DNA of 64,000 bases, from positions 124,001-188,000 of the forward strand of contig NZ_JAEKJT010000001.1 of NCBI RefSeq assembly GCF_017303055.1, written 5' to 3'. The stretch comes from Halomonas litopenaei (GTDB taxonomy: Bacteria > Pseudomonadota > Gammaproteobacteria > Pseudomonadales > Halomonadaceae). The position numbers and the translations under genes were made by a program. The notes below the pieces were generated by a model, which was given only the letters and a program-made list of their open reading frames with translations, had not been told where the DNA came from and ran no database searches. Below are positions 1 to 9,102 of this stretch, one piece after another; the stretch's first letter is position 1, and the number at the start of each line of letters is the position of its first letter.

Positions 1-571
1 GGTCGAGGCGATTCAGCTGGGGACGATTGGTCGTCCTGTCGCGGGTACCGAGCTCAAGCTGTGCAACCCGGATGGCGGTGAGCCACAGCCGGGTGAACCG
101 GGAGAGCTGTGCGTGCGAGGGCCTCAGGTGATGAAGGGGTACTGGCAACGTGACGACGAGACCGCCAAGGTGATCGATGCCGACGGCTTCTTTCACACCG
201 GCGATATCGCGGTGATTCAGGATGATGGCTACGTGCGTATCGTCGACCGCAAGAAAGACATGATCCTGGTGTCGGGCTTTAACGTGTACCCCAACGAGAT
301 CGAAGACGTGGTGGCGGCGCACCCCAAGGTGGTGGAGTCCTGCGCCGTCGGGGTGCCCGACGAGACCAACGGCGAGGTGATCAAGCTGTTCGTGGTGGCC
401 AAGGACAGCACGCTGACCACCGAGGAGCTGCGTAGCTGGTGCAAGAAGGAGCTGACCGCCTACAAGGTGCCCAAGCTGGTGGAGTTCCGTGATGAGCTGC
501 CCAAGACCAACGTCGGCAAGGTGTTGAGGCGCCAGCTGCGCGATGAAGGTAGGGGTGGCGAAGCCGCTTGA
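1..571 (+). CDS. fadD: Long-chain fatty-acid-CoA ligase (FadD), C-terminal part, 5' end outside the window
   Basis: The reading frame is open from base 2 and closes with TGA at 569-571, giving about 189 residues of the C-terminal end of an AMP-forming acyl-CoA synthetase. Visible family motifs are HTGDIA, the [20 protein letters not shown] hinge block, and a C-terminal [11 protein letters not shown] segment containing the conserved lysine that takes part in adenylation. These blocks match FadD of Gammaproteobacteria closely. FadD activates long-chain fatty acids with ATP and CoA at the inner membrane for beta-oxidation. The start and N-terminal ATP-binding half lie upstream of base 1, so nothing can be said about its regulation. 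Confidence 0.9.
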   Translation, partial: VEAIQLGTIGRPVAGTELKLCNPDGGEPQPGEPGELCVRGPQVMKGYWQRDDETAKVIDADGFFHTGDIAVIQDDGYVRIVDRKKDMILVSGFNVYPNEIEDVVAAHPKVVESCAVGVPDETNGEVIKLFVVAKDSTLTTEELRSWCKKELTAYKVPKLVEFRDELPKTNVGKVLRRQLRDEGRGGEAA

Positions 572-585
572 CCCTCGCTGCAGGG

Positions 586-613
586 TTGGCAGCGGCCGCT
601 TGAGCGTTACAAT
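586..613 (+). promoter_or_regulatory. Candidate sigma70 promoter for hrpA
   Basis: TTGGCA at 586-591 and TACAAT at 608-613 are separated by 16 bp. Both hexamers match the sigma70 consensus at 5 of 6 positions. The site lies after the fadD stop and about 120 bp before the hrpA start. It is predicted from sequence only. Confidence 0.5.
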
Positions 614-733
614 AGTGTGTTTTGCGCGCCCTTTGCGGCGACGCCTCCTGCAAGGGATGGCGTTGTCTCGCGAAGGGCGCCGTCGTCCTGACCGGAGCGA
701 CGCTCACGCCCACCTGGAGCCTGCGACCCTATC

Positions 734-3700
734 GTGTGTAGTTCGACGTCCACTTCCCAGCAAGATACCACTGCCGCCGCGCGACTCGAACGCCTGAGCT
801 CAGGCCTCGATGAGGTGATGCTGCGCGACCGGCCCGTGTTGACCAAGCGACTGTCTGGCCTGGCGCGTCGCTTGCGCGACGACAAACCCATTGACCGCGG
901 CCTAGGGGAGCTGGAAGCCCAATGGCAGCGTTCCAACCGCACCCTGCAACAGCGCCGCGAGCGTCCAGTGACGCTGGAGTATCCCGAAGCACTTCCCGTC
1001 GCCGAGCGTCGGCAGGACATCCTGGAGGCGCTGGCCTCGCATCAGGTAGTGGTAGTGGCGGGCGAGACCGGCTCTGGCAAGACGACCCAGCTGCCCAAGC
1101 TGTGTCTTGAGCTGGGCCTCGGTCGTCGAGGTTTGATTGGACACACGCAGCCAAGGCGTCTGGCGGCGCGCTCCGTCGCCACGCGCCTGGCGGAAGAGCT
1201 CCAGGTGCCCGTCGGCGAGCAGGTAGGGTATCAGGTCCGCTTCACCGATCAGACCAACGATGACACCCTGGTCAAATTGATGACAGACGGGATTCTGCTG
1301 GCGGAAACCCGGCAGGACCCTGACCTGCTGCGCTACGACACGCTGATCATCGACGAGGCTCACGAACGTAGTCTCAACATCGACTTTCTGCTGGGGTATC
1401 TGAAGCGACTGCTGTCTCGCCGCAAGGACCTCAAGGTGATCATCACGTCGGCCACCATCGATGTGGAGCGTTTCAGCCAGCATTTTGCGACTCGTCATGC
1501 CGACGGCTCTGTCCAGCCTGCCCCTGTGGTGGAAGTGTCGGGGCGTACCTACCCGGTGGAAGTCCGCTATCGCCCCTTGATCAGGGACGCCGAGGACGAA
1601 GAAGACCGGTCTCTCAGCGAAGGCATACTCCACGCGGTGGAGGAGATTGAAGCCATCGAGCGGGAAAAGCGCTGGTTTCATGGGCCGCGAGACATTCTGG
1701 TGTTTCTGCCGGGAGAGCGTGAGATCCGCGAAACCGCCGATGTGCTCAGGCGTGCCGACCTCAAGAGCACCGAGGTCTTGCCGCTTTACGCCCGCCTTTC
1801 CAATGCTGAGCAGAATCGCGTGTTTGCGCCCCATGGTGGACGCCGCATCGTGCTGGCCACCAACGTGGCAGAAACGTCGCTGACGGTGCCAGGCATTCGC
1901 TACGTCATTGATCCGGGCCTTGTTCGGATCAGCCGCTACAGCTACCGCGCCAAGATTCAGCGCCTGCCGGTAGAGGCCGTCAGCCAGGCCAGTGCCAATC
2001 AGCGAATGGGGCGTTGCGGGCGCGTCGCGGAAGGCGTCTGTATTCGGCTGTATGACGAAGAAGATTTTCTGGCGCGCCCGGAATTCACGGACCCTGAGAT
2101 TCGCCGTACCAATCTGGCGTCGGTCATCCTGTCGATGCTGTCGCTCAAGCTGGGTGACATCCAGGCGTTTCCGTTCGTCGATCCGCCTGATTCACGTTTT
2201 GTCACCGATGGCTTCAAGTTGCTGTTCGAACTGGGCGCGGTCGATGACAAGGGGCGGCTGACGCCGATCGGTCGGCGCCTGGCGCGACTCCCCATCGACC
2301 CCCGTCTTGCACGGATGGTGCTGGCAGGCGACGAGCATGGCAGCCTGCGGGAGGTGCTGGTGGTGGTCTCCGCGCTGGCGGTGCAGGACCCGCGTGACCG
2401 GCCCGCGGACAAGCGTGAAGCGGCGGACCAGGCGCATCGGCGCTGGCAGGATCCGGAGTCGGACTTTGTGGCTCTGCTCAACCTCTGGCAAGGGTTCGAG
2501 ACCGCTCGGGACGAACTGTCCGGGAATCGCCTGCGCCGGTGGTGTCGCGATCATTACTTGAATTACCTGCGCCTGCGGGAATGGCATGACACCTTCCGTC
2601 AGCTGCGCCAACTGCTGCGTGACATGGATATTCAGGTGCCACCGCCGCGACAGCAGCTACCGGCTGAGTCCGATGAGGCAGACCAGCGCGAGCATGAGGC
2701 TCAACGCGCGCAGACCGTTGCCATGCACAAGGCACTGTTGACGGGACTGCTCAGTCACCTGGGGACGCTGAACGAAAACCGGGAATACCTGGGCGCGCGC
2801 AATCGCAAATTCATGATCCATCCCGCATCGGGGCTTTCCAAGAAGACCCCGAAATGGGTCATGGCGGTGGAATTGGTGGAAACCTCCAGGCTGTTTGCGA
2901 GAACCGTGGCCAAGGTGGATCCCCAGTGGATAGAGCCGCTGGCAGGTCATCTGGTCAAGCGCAGCTACAGCGAGCCTCACTGGGAAATGAAACGTGCTCA
3001 GGTGGTCGCCTTTGAGCAGGTCACACTGTTTGGCCTGCCCATCGTCAGTCGTCGCAAGGTGCACTACGGCCCCATCGCCCCGGCCGAGAGTCGCGAGCTG
3101 TTCATTCGCCGCGCGCTGGTCGAAGGTGAGTTTCGCACCAAGGGCAGTTTCTTTGCGCATAACCGTGCCTTGATCGACGAGGTCGAGGATCTGGAAGATC
3201 GCGCCCGGCGGCGAGACATTCTGGTCGACGAAGAGCAGCTGTTTGACTTCTACGACGCGCGTCTGCCCGAGGATATCGTCAACGGCAAGGGGTTCGAGGC
3301 CTGGCGACGCAAGGCGGAGCGTGATGACCCGCAACTGTTGAAGTTCGACCGACAGGCGTTGCTGGCCAGGGACGCCTTGGATGTGACCGGCGAGGCCTAT
3401 CCGGATGAGCTGGTCATCGAGGGCGTGCGCTATCCCTTGAGCTACCATTTTGCTCCTGGTGCCAAGGACGACGGCGTGACCATGACCGTGCCTGCGGCGA
3501 TGCTGTCCCAACTGGATCCGGCTCGACTGGAATGGCTCGTGCCAGGCCTGTTGCGCGACAAGTGCATTGCGTTGCTGAAGTCGCTGCCCAAGTCGATTCG
3601 CCGTCAGGTCGTGCCGATTCCGGATTGGGTCGACGCTGCCCTGGAGGCGCTGGTACCCGGTCAGGGGAGTCTGACCGAGGCGCTTGCGGACTTTTTGCGG

Positions 3701-4756
3701 GTCAAGACAGGGGTGCGCCTGACCCAGGATGATTGGCGCTGGGACCAGCTTGAGGATCATCTGGTCATGAATCTCAAGGTGGTGGACCACGCTGGCAAGG
3801 AACTGGGGCAGGGCAGAGACCTGCGCGCGCTGGAGCGCCGTTTTGAGCAAGCTGCCAGCGAGGGCGCCAGGGCATTGGCCAAGAGTGTGGAAGAACAGGT
3901 CGAACTCACGACCTTTCCCCGCGATGCACTCAGTGAGTCACGGGTGACCCAGCAGGCGGGTATTCGGGTCGAGGCCTTTCCGGCGCTGGTGCCTGGGGCA
4001 GAGGGCCTGAGGCTTGAGCTGTTCGACCATCCTGACAAGGCGCGAGAAGCCCATCGCCTCGGCGTGGTCAAGGCCGCCATGGACCTGTGCCCATCGCTGG
4101 TCAGGGCCATCGAGCGGACTCAAGGGCTTTCAACTTGTGCTCTACTGTTCGCCAAGGTAGGCAGCAAGCGCGCACTGACGGAAGATGTGGTGACGGCGGT
4201 GTTTGCCCAGGTGGTGGCGGTAGATCCACTGCCTCGCAGTGCGGCCGCGCTGGAAGAACGCATCGCCGCTGTCGAGCAGGACATGCTACCCCGTGCCGAG
4301 AGCATGGTGGCGGTGCTGGAGCGAGCGCTCAAGGGCCATCTGGCAGTGACCAAGGCGTTGAAGGGCAATCTCAGCCTCTCGCTGGCACTGGTATACAGTG
4401 ATCTCAAGGCACAGATGCAGCGCCTGGTGCATCCTGGGTTCGTCACGGCGGCAGGACCATGGCTGGAGGCGTATCCGCGCTATATGGAGGCGGCTCTGGT
4501 ACGTCTGGAGAAGGCCCCAAGGGAGCGTTCTCGGGATCAGATGCTGATGCAGGTGGTGCAGGACTTCGAAGCGAAACTGGACGCCAGGCGTCAGGCGGAC
4601 AAGCGCGGCGATGTCGAAGATCCTGCGTTGGTGGAATTCCGCTGGTGGATCGAGGAACTGAGGGTGTCGCTGTTTGCCCAGCAACTCGGTACCGCCATGC
4701 CAGTCTCAGAAAAACGCCTGGCGAAGCGCTGGGCAGAGCTGACAGGCCGGGCCTGA
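734..4756 (+). CDS. hrpA: ATP-dependent RNA helicase HrpA
   Basis: This 1340-residue DEAH-box helicase is close to the length of E. coli HrpA (about 1300). It has Walker A GETGSGKT near residues 110-117, DEAH near 207-210, the SAT motif in ITSATIDVERF, and motif VI QRMGRCGR. The long C-terminal part (HA2, OB fold and the HrpA-specific DUF3418 region) is intact. HrpA is a cytoplasmic NTP-dependent RNA helicase linked to mRNA processing and to rescue of stalled or collided ribosomes. The chosen start is GTG at 734, which has only a weak GGAG at about 714; an in-frame ATG near 818 is an alternative. It is transcribed alone, probably from the promoter at 586-613. Confidence 0.95.
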   Translation: MCSSTSTSQQDTTAAARLERLSSGLDEVMLRDRPVLTKRLSGLARRLRDDKPIDRGLGELEAQWQRSNRTLQQRRERPVTLEYPEALPVAERRQDILEALASHQVVVVAGETGSGKTTQLPKLCLELGLGRRGLIGHTQPRRLAARSVATRLAEELQVPVGEQVGYQVRFTDQTNDDTLVKLMTDGILLAETRQDPDLLRYDTLIIDEAHERSLNIDFLLGYLKRLLSRRKDLKVIITSATIDVERFSQHFATRHADGSVQPAPVVEVSGRTYPVEVRYRPLIRDAEDEEDRSLSEGILHAVEEIEAIEREKRWFHGPRDILVFLPGEREIRETADVLRRADLKSTEVLPLYARLSNAEQNRVFAPHGGRRIVLATNVAETSLTVPGIRYVIDPGLVRISRYSYRAKIQRLPVEAVSQASANQRMGRCGRVAEGVCIRLYDEEDFLARPEFTDPEIRRTNLASVILSMLSLKLGDIQAFPFVDPPDSRFVTDGFKLLFELGAVDDKGRLTPIGRRLARLPIDPRLARMVLAGDEHGSLREVLVVVSALAVQDPRDRPADKREAADQAHRRWQDPESDFVALLNLWQGFETARDELSGNRLRRWCRDHYLNYLRLREWHDTFRQLRQLLRDMDIQVPPPRQQLPAESDEADQREHEAQRAQTVAMHKALLTGLLSHLGTLNENREYLGARNRKFMIHPASGLSKKTPKWVMAVELVETSRLFARTVAKVDPQWIEPLAGHLVKRSYSEPHWEMKRAQVVAFEQVTLFGLPIVSRRKVHYGPIAPAESRELFIRRALVEGEFRTKGSFFAHNRALIDEVEDLEDRARRRDILVDEEQLFDFYDARLPEDIVNGKGFEAWRRKAERDDPQLLKFDRQALLARDALDVTGEAYPDELVIEGVRYPLSYHFAPGAKDDGVTMTVPAAMLSQLDPARLEWLVPGLLRDKCIALLKSLPKSIRRQVVPIPDWVDAALEALVPGQGSLTEALADFLRVKTGVRLTQDDWRWDQLEDHLVMNLKVVDHAGKELGQGRDLRALERRFEQAASEGARALAKSVEEQVELTTFPRDALSESRVTQQAGIRVEAFPALVPGAEGLRLELFDHPDKAREAHRLGVVKAAMDLCPSLVRAIERTQGLSTCALLFAKVGSKRALTEDVVTAVFAQVVAVDPLPRSAAALEERIAAVEQDMLPRAESMVAVLERALKGHLAVTKALKGNLSLSLALVYSDLKAQMQRLVHPGFVTAAGPWLEAYPRYMEAALVRLEKAPRERSRDQMLMQVVQDFEAKLDARRQADKRGDVEDPALVEFRWWIEELRVSLFAQQLGTAMPVSEKRLAKRWAELTGRA

Positions 4757-4912
4757 TTCGGTCCGACATGAGCGCCAGCTCGAGTAGTGAGCCAATGACG
4801 TTGCTTCGTGCAGGCGTTGGCCGCAACGAGGGAGCGTGACGTGAATCTAAGCGGTCGTTGATAGGCCGCGACAGCAAGGTGGCATGCAAGCTGCCCGATG
4901 AAGGAGAAAGGC

Positions 4913-6040
4913 ATGACCCCAGCGAAGGTGCTGATTACCGGCAGCGGACTCTATACGCCGCCAAATGCCATCGATAACGATGCGCTGGTGGCGTCGTACA
5001 ACGCCTGGGTGGATGCCGAGAATGCGCGCCATCAAGCTGCCATCGACGCCGGAGAGCGGGAGCCGCTTGCCCATTCAAGCAGCGAGTTCATCGTCAAGGC
5101 ATCCGGTATCCAAAGCCGCTATGTGCTCGATGCCGAGGGCATCCTGAATCCCGAACGGATGCGTCCCCAGTTGGACGAGCGTGCCAATGACGCCCCGGGT
5201 ATCCAGTGCGAGATGGCCCTTGTGGCGTCCCGTGAAGCGCTGGATAGCGCGGGTGTCGCAGCGGCGGATATCGATCTGGTGATTGTGGCCTGTTCGAACC
5301 TTGAGCGCGCTTACCCCGCGGTGGCGGTGGAGCTGCAGCAGGCGCTAGGTGCAGGAGGGTACGCGTTCGACATGAACGTTGCCTGTTCATCAGCGACCTT
5401 CGCCATCGACAATGCCGTCAATGCCATCCGCGGCGGGGGCGTGCGGCGCGCACTGGTCGTCAACCCCGAGGTGTGCTCCGCCCATCTCAACTTCCGCGAT
5501 CGCGACAGCCACTTCATCTTTGGCGATGCCTGCACCGCGCTGGTCCTGGAGAGTGAGGACGTGGCAACCGCTGCGTCCTCCTTCGAGGTGGTCGGTACCC
5601 GGCTGCTGACGCGGTTCTCCAATGCGATTCGCAACAATGCGGGTTTCCTCAATCGGGTGACCGACAGCGATCCGCTGGCGGTGGACAAGCTGTTCGTGCA
5701 GGAGGGGCGTCGGGTGTTCAAGGACGTCTGCCCGATGGTCGCCGAACTGATTCGAGATCACCTGTCCAGTCTGCAGATCACGCCCTCGTCGGTGTCACGG
5801 CTATGGCTGCATCAGGCCAACCGCCATATGAATGATCTCATCGCACGTCGTGTCCTCGGCCACGAGCCTGAGTTGGATCAAGCGCCGATCATCCTTGATC
5901 GTTACGCTAATACAAGCTCTGCTGGTTCGGTCATCGCTTTCCATTTGCATCATCAGGATCTCGAACCGGGTGCCTTCGGGGTGGTGTGTTCCTTCGGCGC
6001 GGGCTACAGTGCGGGCTGCGTCGTGATTCGACGACGCTGA
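4913..6040 (+). CDS. Beta-ketoacyl-ACP synthase III family protein (FabH-like)
   Basis: A 375-residue thiolase-fold condensing enzyme. The Cys-His-Asn triad of KAS III is present: Cys158 in NVACSSATF, His300 in LHQANRH, and Asn333 in YANTSSAGS. The C-terminal FGAGYSAG loop is also conserved. KAS III enzymes condense an acyl-CoA primer with malonyl-ACP to begin fatty-acid synthesis. At 375 residues it is longer than housekeeping FabH (about 317) and resembles the larger FabH paralogs of Pseudomonas, so it may use a different primer. ATG 4913 is chosen because AAGGAG at 4901-4906 lies 6 nt upstream. An in-frame ATG at 4898 precedes that ribosome-binding site and is less likely. It is probably monocistronic. 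Confidence 0.85.
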   Translation: MTPAKVLITGSGLYTPPNAIDNDALVASYNAWVDAENARHQAAIDAGEREPLAHSSSEFIVKASGIQSRYVLDAEGILNPERMRPQLDERANDAPGIQCEMALVASREALDSAGVAAADIDLVIVACSNLERAYPAVAVELQQALGAGGYAFDMNVACSSATFAIDNAVNAIRGGGVRRALVVNPEVCSAHLNFRDRDSHFIFGDACTALVLESEDVATAASSFEVVGTRLLTRFSNAIRNNAGFLNRVTDSDPLAVDKLFVQEGRRVFKDVCPMVAELIRDHLSSLQITPSSVSRLWLHQANRHMNDLIARRVLGHEPELDQAPIILDRYANTSSAGSVIAFHLHHQDLEPGAFGVVCSFGAGYSAGCVVIRRR

Positions 6041-6364
6041 GATAAGCCCTTGCCAGGACGGCAAAGGTGGAGTGCCGCGGCGACCACCTGGCCCCGATGG
6101 CGGTCGCCAACCCCTGGATCCGACGGCGGATGCTGGTAGCGGTCCAGGTGGCTGGTCACAGGGCCCGTAGCGCGACAGTAGAAGACGCAGGGAAACAATA
6201 ATCGGTAGTGTGCCTCGACGACACGGCATGCTACGGGTGAATGGCAAGCCTGTCTGGCGATGCCACATGCTGTAGGAGGGTGCGCCAGGTCAGGCGGTGA
6301 TGTCGAGCGCTGGCGCCCTCAAAGTGATGATGGTGACATGGACAGGCAATGGAGGCAGTCGAAA
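6041..6364. other. Gene-free stretch between the KAS III gene and mlaA
   Basis: No convincing protein is encoded here. The clearest structure is a hairpin: a 10-bp arm at 6205-6214 pairs with 6225-6234 (two G-U wobbles) around a 10-nt loop. It has no T-run, so a terminator role for the upstream gene is uncertain. GGAGG at about 6351-6355 serves the mlaA start. Confidence 0.5.
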
Positions 6365-7135
6365 ATGAACGCTAATGAATGCGGTGTCCTGAGTAAAAGT
6401 GCGCCGAAGGGCGTTGTGGTACTTGCAGCCGCACTGGCGGTCAGTGGATGCGCCAGCAGCGGTGTGAATAGTGAGCCTAACCCGGCGGATCCCTGGGAAG
6501 GCTTCAACCGCCGCGTGTTTGCCTTCAATGATGTCCTGGATCGGTATGCGCTGAAGCCGGCTGCTCAGGGCTATCGCTATATCACCCCGGACCCGCTGGA
6601 GCGGGGGGTGAGCAACTTCTTCGACAACCTCGGTGAAGTGCGCACGGTGCTCAACAGCCTGCTGCAAGGCAAGCCCGCCAATGCCGGCAATTCGAGCATG
6701 CGGTTCTTGATGAACACCACCTTCGGCCTCGGTGGCCTGCTCGACCCTGCCAGCCATGCCGGCTTTACGGCCGATACCGAAGACTTCGGCCAGACACTGG
6801 CGGCCTGGGGTGTCGGCGAGGGGCCTTACGTGGTGCTGCCGTTCCTTGGACCAAGCACGGTGCGTGACACGGCAGCGCTGCCGGTGGACTGGTATTCGTA
6901 TCCACTGACCTATGTGGAAGACGACACCGTGCGCTATTCGCTGCGCGGGCTCGAGCTACTGGACGCCAGGGCGCAGCTGCTTGACCAGGAAGACCTGATT
7001 CGTGGCGACCGGTACAGCTTCATTCGAGATGCCTGGCTGCAGCGCCGCATGTTCGAGGTCAATGATGGCCAGCTGGGTGAGGACAACTTCATCAACGATG
7101 ATTTTGACTACGACGAAGATGCGTTCGCCGAGTAA
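6365..7135 (+). CDS. mlaA: MlaA (VacJ) outer-membrane phospholipid-transport lipoprotein
   Basis: From ATG 6365 the 256-residue product has a hydrophobic signal peptide and a lipobox V26-S-G-C29, so it is predicted to be lipidated at Cys29. The mature part starts with PADPWEGFNRRVFAFND and carries the VacJ signatures FFDNLGEVRT and FGLGGLLDPA. MlaA removes surface-exposed phospholipids from the outer leaflet of the outer membrane and passes them to MlaC. Its partners mlaFEDCB are in the same window at 45.7-48.8 kb; this separation is usual. ATG 6365 was chosen because an upstream in-frame start at 6260 would put 35 polar residues before the signal peptide, and GGAGG lies close upstream of 6365. 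Confidence 0.93.
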   Translation: MNANECGVLSKSAPKGVVVLAAALAVSGCASSGVNSEPNPADPWEGFNRRVFAFNDVLDRYALKPAAQGYRYITPDPLERGVSNFFDNLGEVRTVLNSLLQGKPANAGNSSMRFLMNTTFGLGGLLDPASHAGFTADTEDFGQTLAAWGVGEGPYVVLPFLGPSTVRDTAALPVDWYSYPLTYVEDDTVRYSLRGLELLDARAQLLDQEDLIRGDRYSFIRDAWLQRRMFEVNDGQLGEDNFINDDFDYDEDAFAE

Positions 7136-7141
7136 GGCCGC

Positions 7142-8341
7142 GTGACCATGCTAGCTGCCAAGCCCCTGATCGGTGTCATCGACCATCCGGGCCGTCATCG
7201 CGACGCCCTGGTGGATGCCATTGCACGAGACGGCCTGGCGGTGTTCGCCGCGGCGAGTGCAGCAGAGCTGCCTGAGACGACGGCACTGGTGGTGGCCCAT
7301 TCGCTGGCGGTGCCGAGTCGCGAGTGGATGACCCTGGCCGAGCGCTGGCCGACTCTGGTGGTGAGCGAAGATCGTCGCGACGACGACCTGCTGAAGGCGG
7401 TGGATGCCGGACTGATCGATTACGTGATCGAGCCCCTGCGTCACGCTCACTTGCTGCGGCGCATGATACGTCGGGTGGTCGATGTCAATCGCCTGGCCCG
7501 AGAGCGCGAGCAGGACCGGCTGCGTCTGGAAGAGCTCAATGAAAGCCTGGAGACGCACCTGGCCATGCTGCGGCTGGATCAGCAGGCGGGGGGGCAGATT
7601 CAGCGGCGAATGCTGCCCGTGCGTCCACAGCAGCTCGGCAGGGTGGGGTGTGACTACTGGTTGGCACCATCGCTTTATCTGTCCGGCGACTTTCTGGATA
7701 TCCAGGCGTACAATGAGCGGTATACGTTATTCTACTTTGCCGACGTGTCGGGTCACGGTGCTTCTTCCGCCTTTGTCACGGTGTTGCTCAAGTACCTGTT
7801 CAACCGATGGCAAGGCGAGTGGAACGGAGAGGCCCCAGAGGCCTTGCCGCCGAGGTGGCTGGCGCAACTGAACCGGGAACTGCTGGATACCGGGATCGGC
7901 AAGCATGCCACCCTGTTTGTCGGCGTTATCGACCAGCAGAAGCGTTATCTACACTATTCATTGGGGGCCCAGCTGCCGATGCCATTGCTGAAAACGAGCG
8001 AAGGTGTGGTGACGCTGGAAGGAGAAGGCATGCCAGTCGGGCTGTTTCCTGACGTGTGCTACCCGACGCTTGGCTGTGACCTGCCGAGCGATTTTTCTCT
8101 ATGGCTGTGTTCTGACGGCGTGCTGGAGTGTTTGCCGGGGGCTAGCCTGGAGGCGAGATTGGGCGAATTGCAGCAGCGGGTCGCCAGCAGCGATTCATTG
8201 GATACGCTGCGACGAGGCTTGGCCTTGGGCACCTTGTCCAGTGATGAAGAAGCGCTCGCCGACCCCACCTCGGGTCGCGAAGAGCTGCCTGACGACTTGA
8301 CGATCATGTTGGTGAGCGGGTTTGGCGATGAAAGTGCATGA
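7142..8341 (+). CDS. Partner-switching PP2C (SpoIIE-type) phosphatase with a degenerate receiver domain
   Basis: The 399-residue protein has an N-terminal receiver-like domain (about residues 5-115), a coiled linker (about 117-145), and a SpoIIE/PP2C serine phosphatase domain (about 150-395). The phosphatase motifs are SGDFLDI, FADVSGHGASSAF and LCSDGVLE. The receiver domain looks non-canonical: ALVVAHSL stands where the phosphoacceptor aspartate is expected, and the usual lysine near DYVIEPL is absent. The following gene overlaps it and encodes a STAS protein, the expected substrate, as in the HsbR-HsbA pair of Pseudomonas; unlike HsbR, no HATPase kinase domain is seen. Start GTG 7142 or ATG 7148; both are compatible with AAGG at about 7134. 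Confidence 0.85.
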   Translation: MTMLAAKPLIGVIDHPGRHRDALVDAIARDGLAVFAAASAAELPETTALVVAHSLAVPSREWMTLAERWPTLVVSEDRRDDDLLKAVDAGLIDYVIEPLRHAHLLRRMIRRVVDVNRLAREREQDRLRLEELNESLETHLAMLRLDQQAGGQIQRRMLPVRPQQLGRVGCDYWLAPSLYLSGDFLDIQAYNERYTLFYFADVSGHGASSAFVTVLLKYLFNRWQGEWNGEAPEALPPRWLAQLNRELLDTGIGKHATLFVGVIDQQKRYLHYSLGAQLPMPLLKTSEGVVTLEGEGMPVGLFPDVCYPTLGCDLPSDFSLWLCSDGVLECLPGASLEARLGELQQRVASSDSLDTLRRGLALGTLSSDEEALADPTSGREELPDDLTIMLVSGFGDESA

Positions 8342-8837
8342 AGGCCGCCTGAAGGCAGCATTTGATTCTGGTGTGTTCGTGCTCAAGCTGTGTGGCGATG
8401 TCCGCCTCACGCTGTGCGCAACACTGGACCATCAAGCCCAGCAACTGGCACAGACGCCGGGGCTGACGGCTGTCATGATTGACCTGCGGGATGCGAGCAA
8501 TGTGGACTCCACGGCGCTGGGCTTTCTCGCTAAGGTCGCCATGGCCCTGCGGGGCAAGCTCGAACAGTCTCCGACCATCGTGGCCGACAACCCGGACGTC
8601 AAGCGCATGCTGGAGGTGATGGGCTTCGGCAGCTTCTTTACCCTGGTCGAACGGCCCATTGCTGAAGTCGACGAACTGCAGGAATTGCCCGAGGTAGCGG
8701 CTGATGAAGAAGGGTTACGTCAGCGCATTCTCGAGGCCCATCGTATTCTGATGCGCATGAACGAACACAATCAGGAGCAATTTCAGCCCCTGGTAGAAAT
8801 GCTCGAAGCGCAGAGCGAGAGCGCGCACAAGGCCTGA
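8328..8837 (+). CDS. STAS-domain anti-sigma-factor antagonist (HsbA-like)
   Basis: A 169-residue cytoplasmic protein. The N-terminal STAS domain (about residues 1-105) contains the phospho-serine loop in DASNVDSTALGFLAK. The acidic, helical C-terminal tail is about 60 residues long. Such antagonists bind an anti-sigma factor or another partner when dephosphorylated, and the phosphatase encoded just upstream should switch it on. Its ATG at 8328 lies inside the end of the phosphatase gene (14-nt overlap), which implies translational coupling; TTG at 8322 is an alternative start. No anti-sigma or kinase gene lies next to the pair, so the third partner must be elsewhere. Confidence 0.83.
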   Translation: MKVHEGRLKAAFDSGVFVLKLCGDVRLTLCATLDHQAQQLAQTPGLTAVMIDLRDASNVDSTALGFLAKVAMALRGKLEQSPTIVADNPDVKRMLEVMGFGSFFTLVERPIAEVDELQELPEVAADEEGLRQRILEAHRILMRMNEHNQEQFQPLVEMLEAQSESAHKA

Positions 8838-8871
8838 TGTCGGCGCGTCAACGGGTAGCCTGTTATTCGCA

Positions 8872-8916
8872 GGGCTGGTGTCGCAGCCCCAGTGTCTAAA
8901 CGTGAGTCTGGGGCTG
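8872..8916. terminator. Overlapping hairpins between convergent genes, possible terminator
   Basis: GGGCTG (8872-8877) can pair with CAGCCC (8884-8889). Alternatively CAGCCCCAG (8884-8892) pairs perfectly with CTGGGGCTG (8908-8916). The two stems exclude each other because they share the middle arm. The site lies between the convergent STAS gene and tal, where a terminator is expected. There is no T-run on either side. Confidence 0.35.
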
Positions 8917-9102
8917 GTGTGTTGCCAATTGGCGTGCCCAGGGTGTCACGCAGCCCGGTTTGGTACCAGAACCAGAGCCAGAACCACAAGCGTTTCAGCG
9001 TTGAGCCTGCGAGGGCGTAGCTCGACCTGCCGTGGGCCAGCGCCCCGGACTTTCGCTCATGTCCTTGAACGACTTCCGGAGCGTTGGCCACATACGGCCG
9101 GA

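Noticed and set aside
2657-3850. A 397-codon minus-strand open frame
   Set aside because: Antisense to hrpA; no family motif.
8964-8990. CCAGAACCAGAGCCAGAACCA-like run after the STAS gene
   Set aside because: Short imperfect hexamer repetition without conserved unit length; probably chance.
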